NCBI GenBank assembly: GCA_003024985.2
Contig: PXIH01S0030204.1
DNA from: Euperipatoides rowelli
Taxonomy: Eukaryota; Onychophora; Udeonychophora; Euonychophora; Peripatopsidae
Length of the DNA: 10,724 bases
Reading direction: 5' to 3' (one strand)
The position numbers and the translations under genes were made by a program. Of the stretch, positions 1-7,370 are shown one piece after another (positions within the stretch are counted from its first letter, which is position 1; every line of letters begins with the position of its first letter). The notes beneath the pieces are model-generated. The model did no database searches, had not been told where the DNA came from, and saw only the letters and a list, made by a program, of their open reading frames with translations.

Positions 1-780
1 AAGACATAACTAAATAGAAAAAATAAAATGATTATTTTAAATGTCTATCTGAAACACAACTTTTCTGCACTATTACAACTTTCAAATAGAAAAAATATAT
101 ATATTGCCTATTATTTCACTCCTCCCTATTGCATATATTAATAACTAGAACAACTTAATATTACGTCAAAATAAATTATAGTCCATAATTCAAAATATTT
201 TAAATTTAAAAGTCAATGCCCAAAAAGTTATTAGAGGGAATCCATTTAAAATATTCAAATAGTTCTTCAAATTAGAAAAAGTTTCATTATCATATTAACA
301 GTCTTATTTTCGTTTTTCCAATAATGATAATTCTATCCAATTGCATTAATTATTTGTAATCACAGTCCAAAAGAAAGCAATCTTCGTGGTAACCAAATAC
401 AAACAAAGTTAGAAATTGTTAAGCGTCCAATAGTAAAGTCAAAATGGAGATAACGATTAGTAAATGATTTAAATCAATTTATTCAATAATTTATGAATGA
501 AAAGACAAAATTAGATATAAGCAAGCCATATTATATCCAAAGCAAGGTTAAAAATCAATTATCTTCTTATTATTAGCAATATAATCTTTAGGAAATAATA
601 TTAAAGTTAAAATGACTCACAAGAGCTCAAGTTGGTAAAATGATCCATTTTAAAACATCATCCAATATTGAATCAATATTTTTCATAAAGTTCTTTTAAA
701 TTACTTCAATAGCATTAAGCAATCCAATAACCAAAGATAATCAGCAAATATATTTAAAATCAATAAAAAAAAAACATTAA
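1..780. other. AT-rich noncoding stretch
   Basis: I see no gene, RNA or recognisable repeat here. The stretch is very AT-rich with stops in all frames at short spacing. A short minus-strand open stretch lies around 620-690, before a GTGAGT-like donor (plus-strand ACTCAC at 616-621), but a stop codon comes just before that donor, so it does not make an internal exon. If the minus-strand gene model is right, this is the intron 3' of the 837-923 exon. Just beyond, AACTCCATCATCAT (781-794) is nearly repeated at 810-823. Confidence 0.5.
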
Positions 781-836
781 AACTCCATCATCATACACTT
801 TGTAAAAAAAACTCCATCATTATCACGAGAGCTTAC

Positions 837-923
837 CGAAAGTTTTAAAGTTTNCCCGCCATTGTGGTTTGTGCAAGCGCAAGTCCCCCTCCCCCTCCTC
901 TAATTTTGAATCTTTTTTTATTT
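837..923 (-). CDS. Candidate cytoplasmic-tail exon of a minus-strand membrane protein gene
   Basis: Proposed third visible exon of the minus-strand gene, 87 nt (2 + 28 codons + 1). It is preceded by ACTCCCTACCAAG and followed by TTCG|GTAAGC. It starts with two bases that complete the single G left by the 1136-1203 exon, giving Glu, and then reads charged residues including IKKDSKLEEGEGDLRLHKPQ, then WR, one unresolved residue and NFKTF. It is much less AT-rich than its flanks, which favours coding or another conserved role. An alternative acceptor at 900-901 (exon 837-899, 63 nt) keeps the same frame but lacks a pyrimidine tract. The ambiguous base at 854 hides one residue. No domain is recognised. 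The acceptor is mediocre, and the GC-richer block could instead belong to a dispersed repeat. Confidence 0.35.
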
Positions 924-1135
924 CTTGGTAGGGAGTGTTTAAGGGTATACTAAATAAATTTAATCTATAAATGCTATCATTTTTTCTAAATTTATTTAAT
1001 TTAAATGTCATTAAACAAATCATTAACAATAAATAAGTAAATAAATAAAAGAAACACAGAAGTTATTTTTTTCTCTTAGTATCTTATCTCATAAATATCT
1101 TAAAAATATTAAAAAAAAAAAAAAAAAAAACATAC
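924..1135 (-). other. Putative short intron between two tail exons
   Basis: If both neighbouring exon calls are right, this is a 212 bp minus-strand intron. It begins with GTATGT at its 5' end, contains a 20-base A run (1111-1130; T on the transcribed strand) and T-rich stretches, and ends CCTACCAAG. Nothing else is visible in it. Confidence 0.35.
1111..1130. repeat. A20 homopolymer
   Basis: Twenty consecutive A on the plus strand. On the minus strand it is a T run directly after the GTATGT donor of the 1136-1203 exon. It is probably a slippage-prone microsatellite. No retroposed sequence is recognisable upstream of it. Confidence 0.9.
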
Positions 1136-1203
1136 CAGAAACTGTGTTTGATGGTTTATTTTCACTTACAACATTAGTCAATGACTTTCTCAGTATTTGT
1201 TTG
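1136..1203 (-). CDS. Juxtamembrane cytoplasmic exon, minus-strand membrane protein gene
   Basis: A 68 nt internal exon (1 + 22 codons + 1). Its acceptor is strong: TCTATCTTAC, then GTTTTTGTTTTTTTAAG, then the exon. Its donor is CTG|GTATGT. The first base C completes the CA left by the transmembrane exon, giving His, after which the frame reads KQILRKSLTNVV, then SENKPSNTVS, with no stop. A cluster of K/R immediately after a membrane helix fits the positive-inside rule, and the Ser/Thr/Asn-rich remainder resembles a disordered cytoplasmic tail. The exon ends one base into a codon, which joins to 837-923. There is no recognisable domain. An internal GTAAGT at about 1164-1169 is a possible alternative donor that would leave only 34 nt. 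Splice signals and phase are seen; the role is inferred. Confidence 0.55.
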
Positions 1204-1564
1204 CTTAAAAAAACAAAAACGTAAGATAGAGTATTATGTATTTTTAATGAAATTATAAAGTTAATTATTTGGTACAAAACATATCACTTAAAAATACAAT
1301 AAAAAATCACAAATCATTTTGTTACTTTATAATATTATAAAACTACTGTATCAGCAAGTGAGCATTCTTTTTGATTGTTGTTTATTGAAAAAAATTAATA
1401 CATATTTCTGAAGTTTGTTTATATTGAACATGACAAACAGTTTTCCCATTTTGAGATACACGAGTAAACTTTTAAGACAATGAAAAATTTCTTTATATAC
1501 AGATGGAAATGAATCATTTTAAATATTTGGGATTAATACACCAGACATATTGAAATACAAGTAG
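1204..1564. other. AT-rich noncoding stretch (putative intron)
   Basis: I see no gene or repeat. The first bases on the minus strand form the pyrimidine tract of the 1136-1203 exon. Any weak similarity to the upstream end of the retrotransposon RT (around 1525-1565) is too eroded to call. Confidence 0.5.
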
Positions 1565-2900
1565 CTGATGTTTCAAAACATTAGCAAAAAGCGTAGCTAG
1601 TCTTAAAAATAATAGTATCCTGCCCTTCTCAAGAAATTCAATACCACTTGTAGAGGATTATTGGGTACTAAGCAATTAATGAATTTACATCATAAATAGT
1701 ATTTGCATGCTGATAATTTAACTAACTTTATTTTTCATGATTTTGCATATGAATAATGTTCACAAATTGCTAAACTAATTATCTTATCACTTTGTTTTGG
1801 TTAATGCCTTCAAGTATGGAAAAAATAATATATCATTCCAATTTCCAAAACTTATTATTCCTTTGGATCCCTCAAATATAATATTTTTATCTGTGACATC
1901 CATTATCATTAAAATATTTGAAAAACACATGTTCTCACTTATCATTAGAGATATTGGAAACTCTATTGATGAAAGTCAATTTGGAGGTCTACATAAAAGA
2001 TCAAAGGGTCAATACCTTGTAGAATATGAAGACTCCTCAAAATGTGCAATGACTATTACAACATATTACAGCAAAGCCTTTAACTTTGTCAACCTTAATA
2101 TTTTTTATTGAAAGCTAAAAAAAATGAATGCCTCTCCCAACATAATTAAATGAATATCTACATTCTAATTAACAGAATACAAATCATTAAAATACCATCT
2201 AAGAATACACTTTATAGTTATACTGTTCTAACAGAGTTCCTCAGGGATCTGTATTAAGTAACATAATATTTGCTATTACAATGAACTCACTCAATCACAT
2301 CATCAATGTCAAACATATTCAAATTTGTTGATGTTATGACAATAGTGTGTCATGGCAGCAGAGATGATATTGGTAACATCAAACAAAGTGCATTAAACAT
2401 AATTAGTAATGATTCCATATTTTATGATATGAATCTCAATGCCAATAATTCATGTATTATGTTACACAACTTTTCTAAAAGCAAAACTAATATATCTCCA
2501 CAATTAATAGTAACCACATTATATGTGTTGATCAAGCAACCATTGTAGGGATTACTGTCCAAAATAATTTCAAATGGAACAATCACATTCATGCTATTAT
2601 TGTAAATCACTTAAAATATTTTTTATATTGTAGAAAATGAAAAATTTAAAGGCAAGTACATCTACCTTAAAAATGATTTATCTTTCATTCATAAGTCTTG
2701 TCTTGAGTAGGTTTGTTATGTGTGGTCTCTTCTGCTCTTACTAATGCTCTAATTAAAGAATTAGAAAATTTACAGAAAATTGCTTGTAAGATGAATACTT
2801 CCATAAGATCTTCATATTTATTCCTTTTATTACAACCAAAGGATTTTTTGAATCTGCCATTCCCACTTTTAGTAATTTATTAAATTAACTTAGATTAACA
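1565..2900 (+). mobile_element. Degraded non-LTR retrotransposon, reverse transcriptase region (CR1/L2/Jockey-like)
   Basis: Relic of a LINE open reading frame 2. The pieces follow the normal order of the RT domain. Frame 0: about 1578-1620 (LAKSVASLKNNSIL, like the segment before finger motif 1); 1797-2111 with SVTSIIIKIFEKHM (for RPISLTS...KIFEK), IDESQFGGLHKRS (for QFG..KGRST), then YSKAFNFVN (for the catalytic YSKAFDxVN); then KLKKMNASPNIIK. Frame 1: 2230-2300 with RVPQGSVLSNIIFAITMNSL (the GVPQGSVLGPLLF motif). Frame 2: 2306-2520 with KFVDVMTIV (catalytic FVDD, second Asp now Val) and KSKTNISPQLIV. Frame 1 again: 2530-2600 with IVGITVQNNFKWNNHI (thumb, LG..I..NLKWN..I) and 2725-2793 with SSALTNALIKELENLQKIAC (W.S.LT..Q...LE..Q+RA). 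At least three frame changes and many stops, for example TGA at 2151 where Trp is expected, show it is dead. No endonuclease domain, 3' repeat or target duplication is visible. Clade is inferred only. Confidence 0.85.
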
Positions 2901-3279
2901 TTTAACATTATGTTAATTACATTAAACTAGCAAATAAGTCTGTACAGGGCATCAAACATTTTTAAGCCTTTTTTATCTAAGATAAATTACCACTTAAAGT
3001 TTCTAAAAATAGTTTCATGTGCCACCTTTTTTGTTTTGTTTTTATATCACAGTGATCTAAGAGGGAAATAAAAGTTTAAATAAGCTTGGATGGCTTGGAC
3101 AGCTATTCCAATTAGTATTATAGGATTACAATTATTATGCTAAAATACTGTAAAAAAAGTGATCATATCCTTCGTGGGGCTAGATCCTTTTTAGATATCT
3201 TATTCATTTAACATTACCGTAATAGTTTTTTTTTTTTTTTGTACATTGTTTACTTCTTTGTTGAAATAAATATACCTGA
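2901..3279. other. AT-rich stretch downstream of the retrotransposon relic
   Basis: No gene is visible. It may include the decayed C-terminal end and 3' UTR of the retrotransposon, but I cannot align it reliably. It contains a T15 run at 3226-3240. Confidence 0.4.
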
Positions 3280-3372
3280 AATATAAATTTTAGGGTTTTC
3301 TACATCTGGCTTTTGTTTATGTTTGGATGGAACTACAAAACTTATTCCATAATATATCTCGACATCAAGGTC

Positions 3373-3394
3373 CAGTCAGTAGCGATGCTGACTG
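3373..3394. repeat. Perfect 7-bp stem hairpin
   Basis: CAGTCAG (3373-3379) and CTGACTG (3388-3394) pair perfectly around an 8-base loop. It sits inside the less AT-rich island. Confidence 0.6.
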
Positions 3395-3434
3395 AATCGT
3401 GTCAAAGGCATATGGAGGGATTAGCATGGCTTTG

Positions 3435-3467
3435 CGTCCCAGATGAGCCGGTTATGGGACGTTTTTT
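3435..3467 (+). other. Hairpin followed by a T6 run
   Basis: CGTCCCA (3435-3441) pairs with TGGGACG (3455-3461), loop 13 bases, immediately followed by TTTTTT (3462-3467). The shape mimics a bacterial intrinsic terminator, but the window is eukaryotic. There, a T run of this length could act as an RNA polymerase III stop. Whether anything is transcribed is unknown. Confidence 0.35.
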
Positions 3468-3773
3468 CCCCTGAACTTAGTACATTGGCTCAGAAAAGTA
3501 ACCAGGTCACTCTAATTGGCTCTAGTATACTCTCACGTTTATTTAATTATATTCCCTCTGCTTCTCCCTACTCATATTAAGGATGCTATAAAGGTCAACC
3601 TCTATCATTCACATAATTATATTAATGAATTTGACTGTGACTAATGGAAAATTTATTTTTACAAAAAATAAAAATAAAAATATTCAATAATATTTCAGTA
3701 TTATGGGAATATTTAACCACTTTCCAAACAGGATTTTCAAGCATGTTTTTTATTTGTGCCTCCATATTTATTT

Positions 3774-3863
3774 TGTTGTTGTTGTTGTTCTTTATTATTA
3801 TCGGGACTACATCACTTTTCTAATAAATGGCTTATTTTTATTAATTTATTTATTTATTTATTT
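3774..3863. repeat. (TTG)n and (TTTA)n microsatellites
   Basis: About five TTG copies lie at 3774-3789 and about five TTTA copies at 3844-3863. They account for the low-complexity open frame over this region. Confidence 0.8.
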
Positions 3864-3902
3864 TACCAATCGGATCTTAAACTTCATTGCAACTGAACAC
3901 TA

Positions 3903-3928
3903 ACTCCTACTAGTTACTTTGTAGGAGT
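3903..3928. repeat. 8-bp perfect inverted repeat
   Basis: ACTCCTAC (3903-3910) and GTAGGAGT (3921-3928) flank a 10-base AT-rich loop. No further structure or gene is associated, so it may be incidental. Confidence 0.45.
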
Positions 3929-5030
3929 GAGGATTCAAATTAAGATGGTTAGGATTGTAATTATAAATGAGGTAATCCCGCTAGTACAAAATATTGTCCC
4001 ATTATTGATAGAGTACATTACATCTGAAATATGTCTTGTTGTTAAGCATTAAGTTTTAACATTTTGTTGTTATGTGTACCAATCATAATTAGATAAATAA
4101 ATATAAATTTATATTCCACAGTACATAATATCACTTTGTAATATATTTCTAAAACTAAAATTAACTTAAATTCAAATTTTATTTATTTTCCATCTACAAT
4201 TTCAATCAAAATCGTTTGTCTTTATGATATATGAGATATTGATCGATTTCGAATCTTATGGTAGATTCATTGTATCTTTATTCAATTTAATCAAAAAATA
4301 TACCCCTTATTTGCCAAATATTTTACTTGTATGTAAACCAAATTGAAATGAATGTATCTATTTAATATTCATTTCATTTTCTCTATAAGAATGAATTTAA
4401 ATCCGTTTAAAGGTGAAATGTAACAGATTTTTTTATTTTTTATTAAGGATTTTCAAAGATTTTTACTAAAAAAAAAATATTCACTAAGAAAAAAAAATAA
4501 AAATACAATAGTTATATACAATTCATTTTTTAAAATAATTGCCTTTAGCTCCTCCTCCTTAAAACAACATTGTCCATTGTATACACCAGGGAAGATATTT
4601 TGTGATGTCATAGACTAGAAATGAATGCAGCTTGCTATATTTAACTATAGAATATTTGCTATCTTTGTCAGCATAAAAGCTGGAATTCCTATGTAACTGT
4701 TTAAATATTTGTAAAAAAATCCTAATCAAATTCATCCTTTGTGCTATTATGGTCCAATTTGTTTTTTTTTTTTTTAAATCAAAATGACCTTTAATACAAG
4801 TTGAACATACCTCTATTTACATGTTAAACCATTACAAAGAAAAAAACTTTAGAAATAATTTTGCCATCAAATTAATCTCAGACCCCACAAAAAATGTGAA
4901 AGTTTCAATTTGTAATCTCAGACTGAGGATAACAATAGTCTTAATTTAATCTCTAAATAACTTTATTGTATGCATTTTAATTTTTTATTCCCCCAGTGGA
5001 ATTTTTTTTAGTAATTATCTTTGAAAATCA

Positions 5031-5052
5031 ATAATAATAATAATAATAATAA
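5031..5052. repeat. (AAT)n microsatellite
   Basis: About seven tandem copies of a trinucleotide repeat. Confidence 0.9.
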
Positions 5053-5207
5053 AATATGTTACATTTGATCTTTAAACAAACACTTTAGCTCATAGGATAC
5101 AATGGTTAAATAGAAAGAATAAGAAATAATTTAGCATAATAATCAATGATTTAAATAACAAAACTGTTGACATATATTTCGAAATTTAAAATATTTTATA
5201 TAATATT

Positions 5208-5236
5208 TATTTTATTTTATTTTATTTTTTATTTTG
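5208..5236. repeat. (ATTTT)n pentanucleotide repeat
   Basis: About five ATTTT copies with slight interruption, just downstream (on the minus strand) of the transmembrane exon donor. Confidence 0.75.
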
Positions 5237-5300
5237 GTATGCTGGACGCTTAAATAAAGGTTTCATTTATTAAAAAAAATAACTAAATAAAATAACTTAC

Positions 5301-5385
5301 TGGCAAAATTTACAGACAATTATAGCAAAAAATCCTAGCATAATTATGCAGCATATAACAGCTATTACAATTGCTTTTTTGGAAT
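5301..5385 (-). CDS. Transmembrane-helix exon of a minus-strand membrane protein gene
   Basis: The best-supported coding exon in the window, 85 nt (2 + 27 codons + 2). The acceptor is textbook: a pyrimidine run CTTTTTTTTCCCCCTAG, with the branch-point consensus TACTAAT about 40 nt upstream. The donor is CCA|GTAAGT. The only frame without a stop reads SKK, then AIVIAVICCIIMLGFFAIIV, then CKFC: about 20 strongly hydrophobic residues, long enough to cross a membrane once, bounded by lysines. It starts after a phase-1 intron, the usual phase at boundaries of extracellular modules such as Ig, EGF and FN3. It ends in phase 2, compatible with 1136-1203, which supplies basic juxtamembrane residues. 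The protein is probably a single-pass receptor or adhesion molecule; identity is unknown. A transmembrane exon can arise by chance in T-rich DNA, but the coincidence of all splice signals argues against that. Confidence 0.65.
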
Positions 5386-5426
5386 CTAGGGGGAAAAAAA
5401 AGATAAATTGTAATAATATTTTATTG

Positions 5427-5433
5427 ATTAGTA
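5427..5433 (-). promoter_or_regulatory. Splicing branch point for the transmembrane exon
   Basis: The minus strand reads TACTAAT, the branch-point consensus, about 40 nt 5' of the acceptor AG at 5386-5387 and followed by a pyrimidine tract. It supports the exon call. Confidence 0.55.
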
Positions 5434-5501
5434 AAAGAGTGCACCATAGTGCATTCTACAATATATTCAAATAAGTTAATGTGGGCATTACACATCCTCC
5501 T

Positions 5502-5527
5502 CCCCCCCCCCCCCCCCCCCCCCCCCC
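5502..5527. repeat. C26 homopolymer
   Basis: Twenty-six consecutive C, striking in DNA this AT-rich. Its length is probably uncertain in the assembly. Its minus strand is a G26 run that could stack into G-quadruplex structures, and it can pair with the G12 run at 5612-5623. Confidence 0.95.
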
Positions 5528-5569
5528 ATCATTTTCCAGACCCAGCAAAAACCATACTAGGAAGAAAGG

Positions 5570-5623
5570 TTTTTTTTTTTTTTTAAATCAATCAAAATTT
5601 GCTTTTTTTTTGGGGGGGGGGGG
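5570..5623. repeat. T15 tract followed by a T9 and G12 tract
   Basis: T runs at 5570-5584 and 5603-5611, then twelve G at 5612-5623. The G run is on the opposite strand sense to the C26 run ~90 bases upstream, so the two are complementary and could form a hairpin. Confidence 0.85.
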
Positions 5624-5658
5624 AGGTCTTTTCCTGCTGTAGGACCCCACAAACTCAC

Positions 5659-5842
5659 CGTCACATGACACTACTATCCCCTTACATTTTATGAGACTTA
5701 CATTAAAGATTATCCACACTTTGCCATTTACAAATCTGTAAATATTTTTTTTTAATCCCATCTTTACTGTCTTAACTACACTACTCCAAACATTAACTAT
5801 TTTCCAGAGGATGTACTCAGCATCGGCACTATGGATCAGCAC
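5659..5842 (-). CDS. Candidate extracellular exon preceding the transmembrane exon
   Basis: A minus-strand frame is open from about 5854 and runs through LIHSADAEYILWKIVNVW and NGKVWIIFNVSLIKCKGI to VVSCD, where GACG|GTGAGT (exon end 5659) gives a good donor. It leaves one base, G, that joins with AT of the 5301-5385 exon to make Asp, so the phase fits. The 5' boundary is unsettled: TATTTACAG gives a short 77 nt exon (5659-5735) but has a poor pyrimidine tract, while GTTTCTGAAAAAG near 5850 or CCATAG near 5832 would give a longer one. Aromatic and Cys residues suit an ectodomain, but no family is recognised. Past the donor the frame runs into the G/C tract and codes for proline/lysine, so that part is not coding. 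It may be fortuitous. Confidence 0.28.
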
Positions 5843-5876
5843 GTTCCAGCTTTTTCAGAAACATAAAATTATGAAT

Positions 5877-5957
5877 TTAAAACGATTTTTTTTTTAGTGT
5901 GTGATCTATAACTTCTGTCCTGAGATCTAAACCATTAAAGTCAACTTCAACACTAGT
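5877..5957 (-). other. Coding-like open stretch, unassigned
   Basis: After an acceptor-like AATTACAG the minus strand reads TSVEVDFNGLDLRTEVIDHT, then LKKKSF and a stop, 27 codons including stop. The amino-acid mix looks more protein-like than its flanks, but no donor follows and the frame closes in an A-rich run. It could be an eroded exon of the same gene or chance. Confidence 0.18.
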
Positions 5958-6049
5958 CTGTAATTTGTTGTACAATGTTGTTTTTATATAATAATTATGT
6001 TTGAAGCTTTCATTAACCAAGTATACCTTGTCATTAACTAGTATCCATT

Positions 6050-6063
6050 CCGCCATCTAGTGA
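6050..6063 (-). promoter_or_regulatory. CTCF-like insulator motif
   Basis: The plus strand reads CCGCCATCTAGTGA; the reverse complement closely matches the known insect/vertebrate CTCF core (CCACTAGATGGCG type). It lies just outside the long inverted repeat. A related but diverged sequence, CCACCTAGTGCGC, is in the left arm at 7811-7823. One motif occurrence is weak evidence, and similar sequence occurs in dispersed repeats. Confidence 0.25.
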
Positions 6064-6221
6064 GAAAATTTTGAATTTTTTTTTTAAATGAAAATACAAA
6101 GGAAATGATAACCTTGACACTATACACTTCTATAGATACAAGGTGAAAATATTATAATTATGATTATAAAAATAATTTTAATTTAAAATAATGTAAAGGT
6201 TAAAAAAAATAAAAAAAAAAA

Positions 6222-6500
6222 TAATACAATTCACATTTAGTCATTTACAATATCTTAAAGTTTGACATTTTCTTCTTAGTAAAATCACAATTATATCTAT
6301 AAAAGTGAAAACGTAAAACAAATAAAGTTCTATGATAAACTCAATTTTAGATAACGAGAAAATTACAAAGAAAAAATAGAATACAAATCACATTTAAACT
6401 CATTTGAAATATCATAAAATTGGAAGTTTTCTTCTTAATAAATTAAATAAATCACAATATTATATTTATAAAAATGAAAAATTAGAACATATAGGCTATG
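6222..6500. repeat. Direct repeat, two diverged ~125 bp copies, period ~157
   Basis: About 6222-6345 and 6379-6500 share the ordered blocks AATACAA-TCACATTTA, CATTT, ATATC-TAAA, TTTTCTTCTTA, AATCACAAT, TATAAAA-TGAAAA and CTATGA. TCACATTTA occurs at 6231 and again at 6388. The repeats sit at the outer end of the left inverted-repeat arm. Parts of them are weakly matched by the reverse complement of the right arm (for example TAATGTAGACATTTT near 10165 against AAAGTTTGACATTTT near 6260), so they may be the outermost part of the element. Confidence 0.6.
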
Positions 6501-6720
6501 AAGTTATTTAAAGTTTATTATGAATGCTAATTTTAAGAAATGCTAAAATGATGTATTTTACCTTAAAAGTTATGTTTTATTCATCATTTCTTCATATTCA
6601 ATCAAATAATTAAGATAATCTGATTTTATTAAGCCTTTTGAATATAATCAAAAAAAGAATTCATACATATGGACACCATGTCAGGATGACGATGCTGTTG
6701 TTTAGGCCCTGTACCCCTAG

Positions 6721-6746
6721 TACACTATTCTTACACCATGCCCTAG
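6721..6746. repeat. 26-bp extra segment in the left arm bounded by CCTAG repeats
   Basis: The left arm reads CCTAG, 26 extra bases ending in CCTAG, then TATAAAGATCTCGG. The right arm (reverse complement) reads CCTAGTATTCAAGATCTCGA with no extra sequence. It is either a short insertion in the left arm or a deletion in the right between CCTAG copies. Confidence 0.55.
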
Positions 6747-6759
6747 TATAAAGATCTCG

Positions 6760-7370
6760 GAAATGTGATATGTGTCTGTAAACTTATTTGCAGCTTATTT
6801 TCATCAATGAATCTGTCTAAATTCAAGAAAATATTTATTTATTTTTTTAAAAAAAAAAATAAGTTTCCCAATCAGGAAACAACGTAAATAATCAAACATT
6901 TTTTACAGAAGGAAAAAAAAAACATGCTGCATAATACAATTTCAATTTTTCACAGAAAAAAGCTCCAACATTGGACTTTTTAATACAGTAAAAAAAAATA
7001 AAAAATACAGTGAATCTAACTCACTCCATTGAATCTCAATATAAAGATTCTTAAACCTAGCGAGCGGTCATGTTGTCAGGTCTCATGGTCAGGTCTCATT
7101 GTCATGGCTCGTGTTGTTTTGCGTGAATGTTGTGAATGTTAGGAACACCTAAAAGCAGGTGTAACAAATTTCCATTTTACAGCGTTTTAACATCTGCACA
7201 TTTGTTTGTCATATACACCAAATGGCTAGAAGTACGGTACAGTAGTTCCAAATTATTGAAATCGATCAAAAAGGATTATTTCACCTCTAGATTATCCTAG
7301 GGTTGGGGCATGGTGTGTTAAATATGTAGTAGGAGTTAGACTAAGGGTAAATTTGGGACTGTAAATTTAA
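6760..7370. other. ~600 bp left-arm segment without a clear right-arm partner
   Basis: Between the matched blocks ending at about 6760 and resuming at 7370-7612, the left arm is some 600 bases longer than the right (about 6760-7612 against 9604-9833). It holds no gene. It contains an A-rich tract near 6850, a 13-bp tandem duplication GTCAGGTCTCAT at 7075-7099, a 9-bp duplication GTGAATGTT at 7123-7140, and a hairpin ACACCT/AGGTGT at 7145-7162. ACACCATGCCC (6732-6742) recurs inverted at 7304-7315. It is probably a later insertion in the left arm or a loss from the right. Confidence 0.5.

Larger units (their letters stand above)
3280..3474 (+). other. Less AT-rich island with a 64-codon open frame and hairpins
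   Basis: The block from about 3355 to 3530 is clearly less AT-rich than its surroundings. The plus frame is open from just after TGA 3277-3279 to TGA 3472-3474; its first ATG is at 3319 (51 codons). The translation includes YLDIKVQSVAMLTESC and, further on, LAWLCVPDEPVMGRFFP. I recognise no protein family and do not claim it is translated. The same DNA has two perfect short inverted repeats, CAGTCAG/CTGACTG (3373-3394) and CGTCCCA/TGGGACG (3435-3461), the latter followed by six T (3462-3467). It could be a remnant of a SINE or other repeat, a small structured RNA gene, or a conserved exon. No tRNA-like A and B boxes are convincing. Confidence 0.35.
3531..5300. other. AT-rich noncoding stretch with microsatellites (putative intron)
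   Basis: No gene is visible on either strand. The small plus-strand open stretch at 3703-3903 translates to low-complexity hydrophobic residues from T-rich repeats and is not credible. The stretch contains simple repeats (TTG)n at 3774-3789, (TTTA)n at 3844-3863, a T14 run at 4762-4775, (AAT)n at 5031-5052 and (ATTTT)n at 5208-5236. A TATAAAG at 3587-3593 lacks supporting promoter signals. Confidence 0.5.

Noticed and set aside
616-690. Minus-strand exon ending at a GTGAGT donor
   Set aside because: The frame with protein-like residues meets a TGA shortly before the donor, and its phase does not fit the upstream exon model.
2422-2610. Minus-strand open frame
   Set aside because: It is the antisense shadow of the retrotransposon relic, whose plus-strand translation matches known RT motifs.
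3435-3467. Bacterial rho-independent terminator
   Set aside because: The hairpin plus T6 has the right shape, but everything else in the window is eukaryotic. It is kept only as a possible structured element.
3484-3515. tRNA-like box A (TTGGCTCAGAAAAG) suggesting a tRNA gene or SINE head
   Set aside because: No matching box B or cloverleaf can be drawn downstream.
3587-3593. TATA box (TATAAAG)
   Set aside because: A single AT-rich heptamer in DNA of this composition is expected by chance, and no gene starts downstream.
3703-3903. Plus-strand 66-codon open frame with hydrophobic residues
   Set aside because: It is made largely of TTG and TTTA microsatellites and T-rich DNA, with no homology or splice support.
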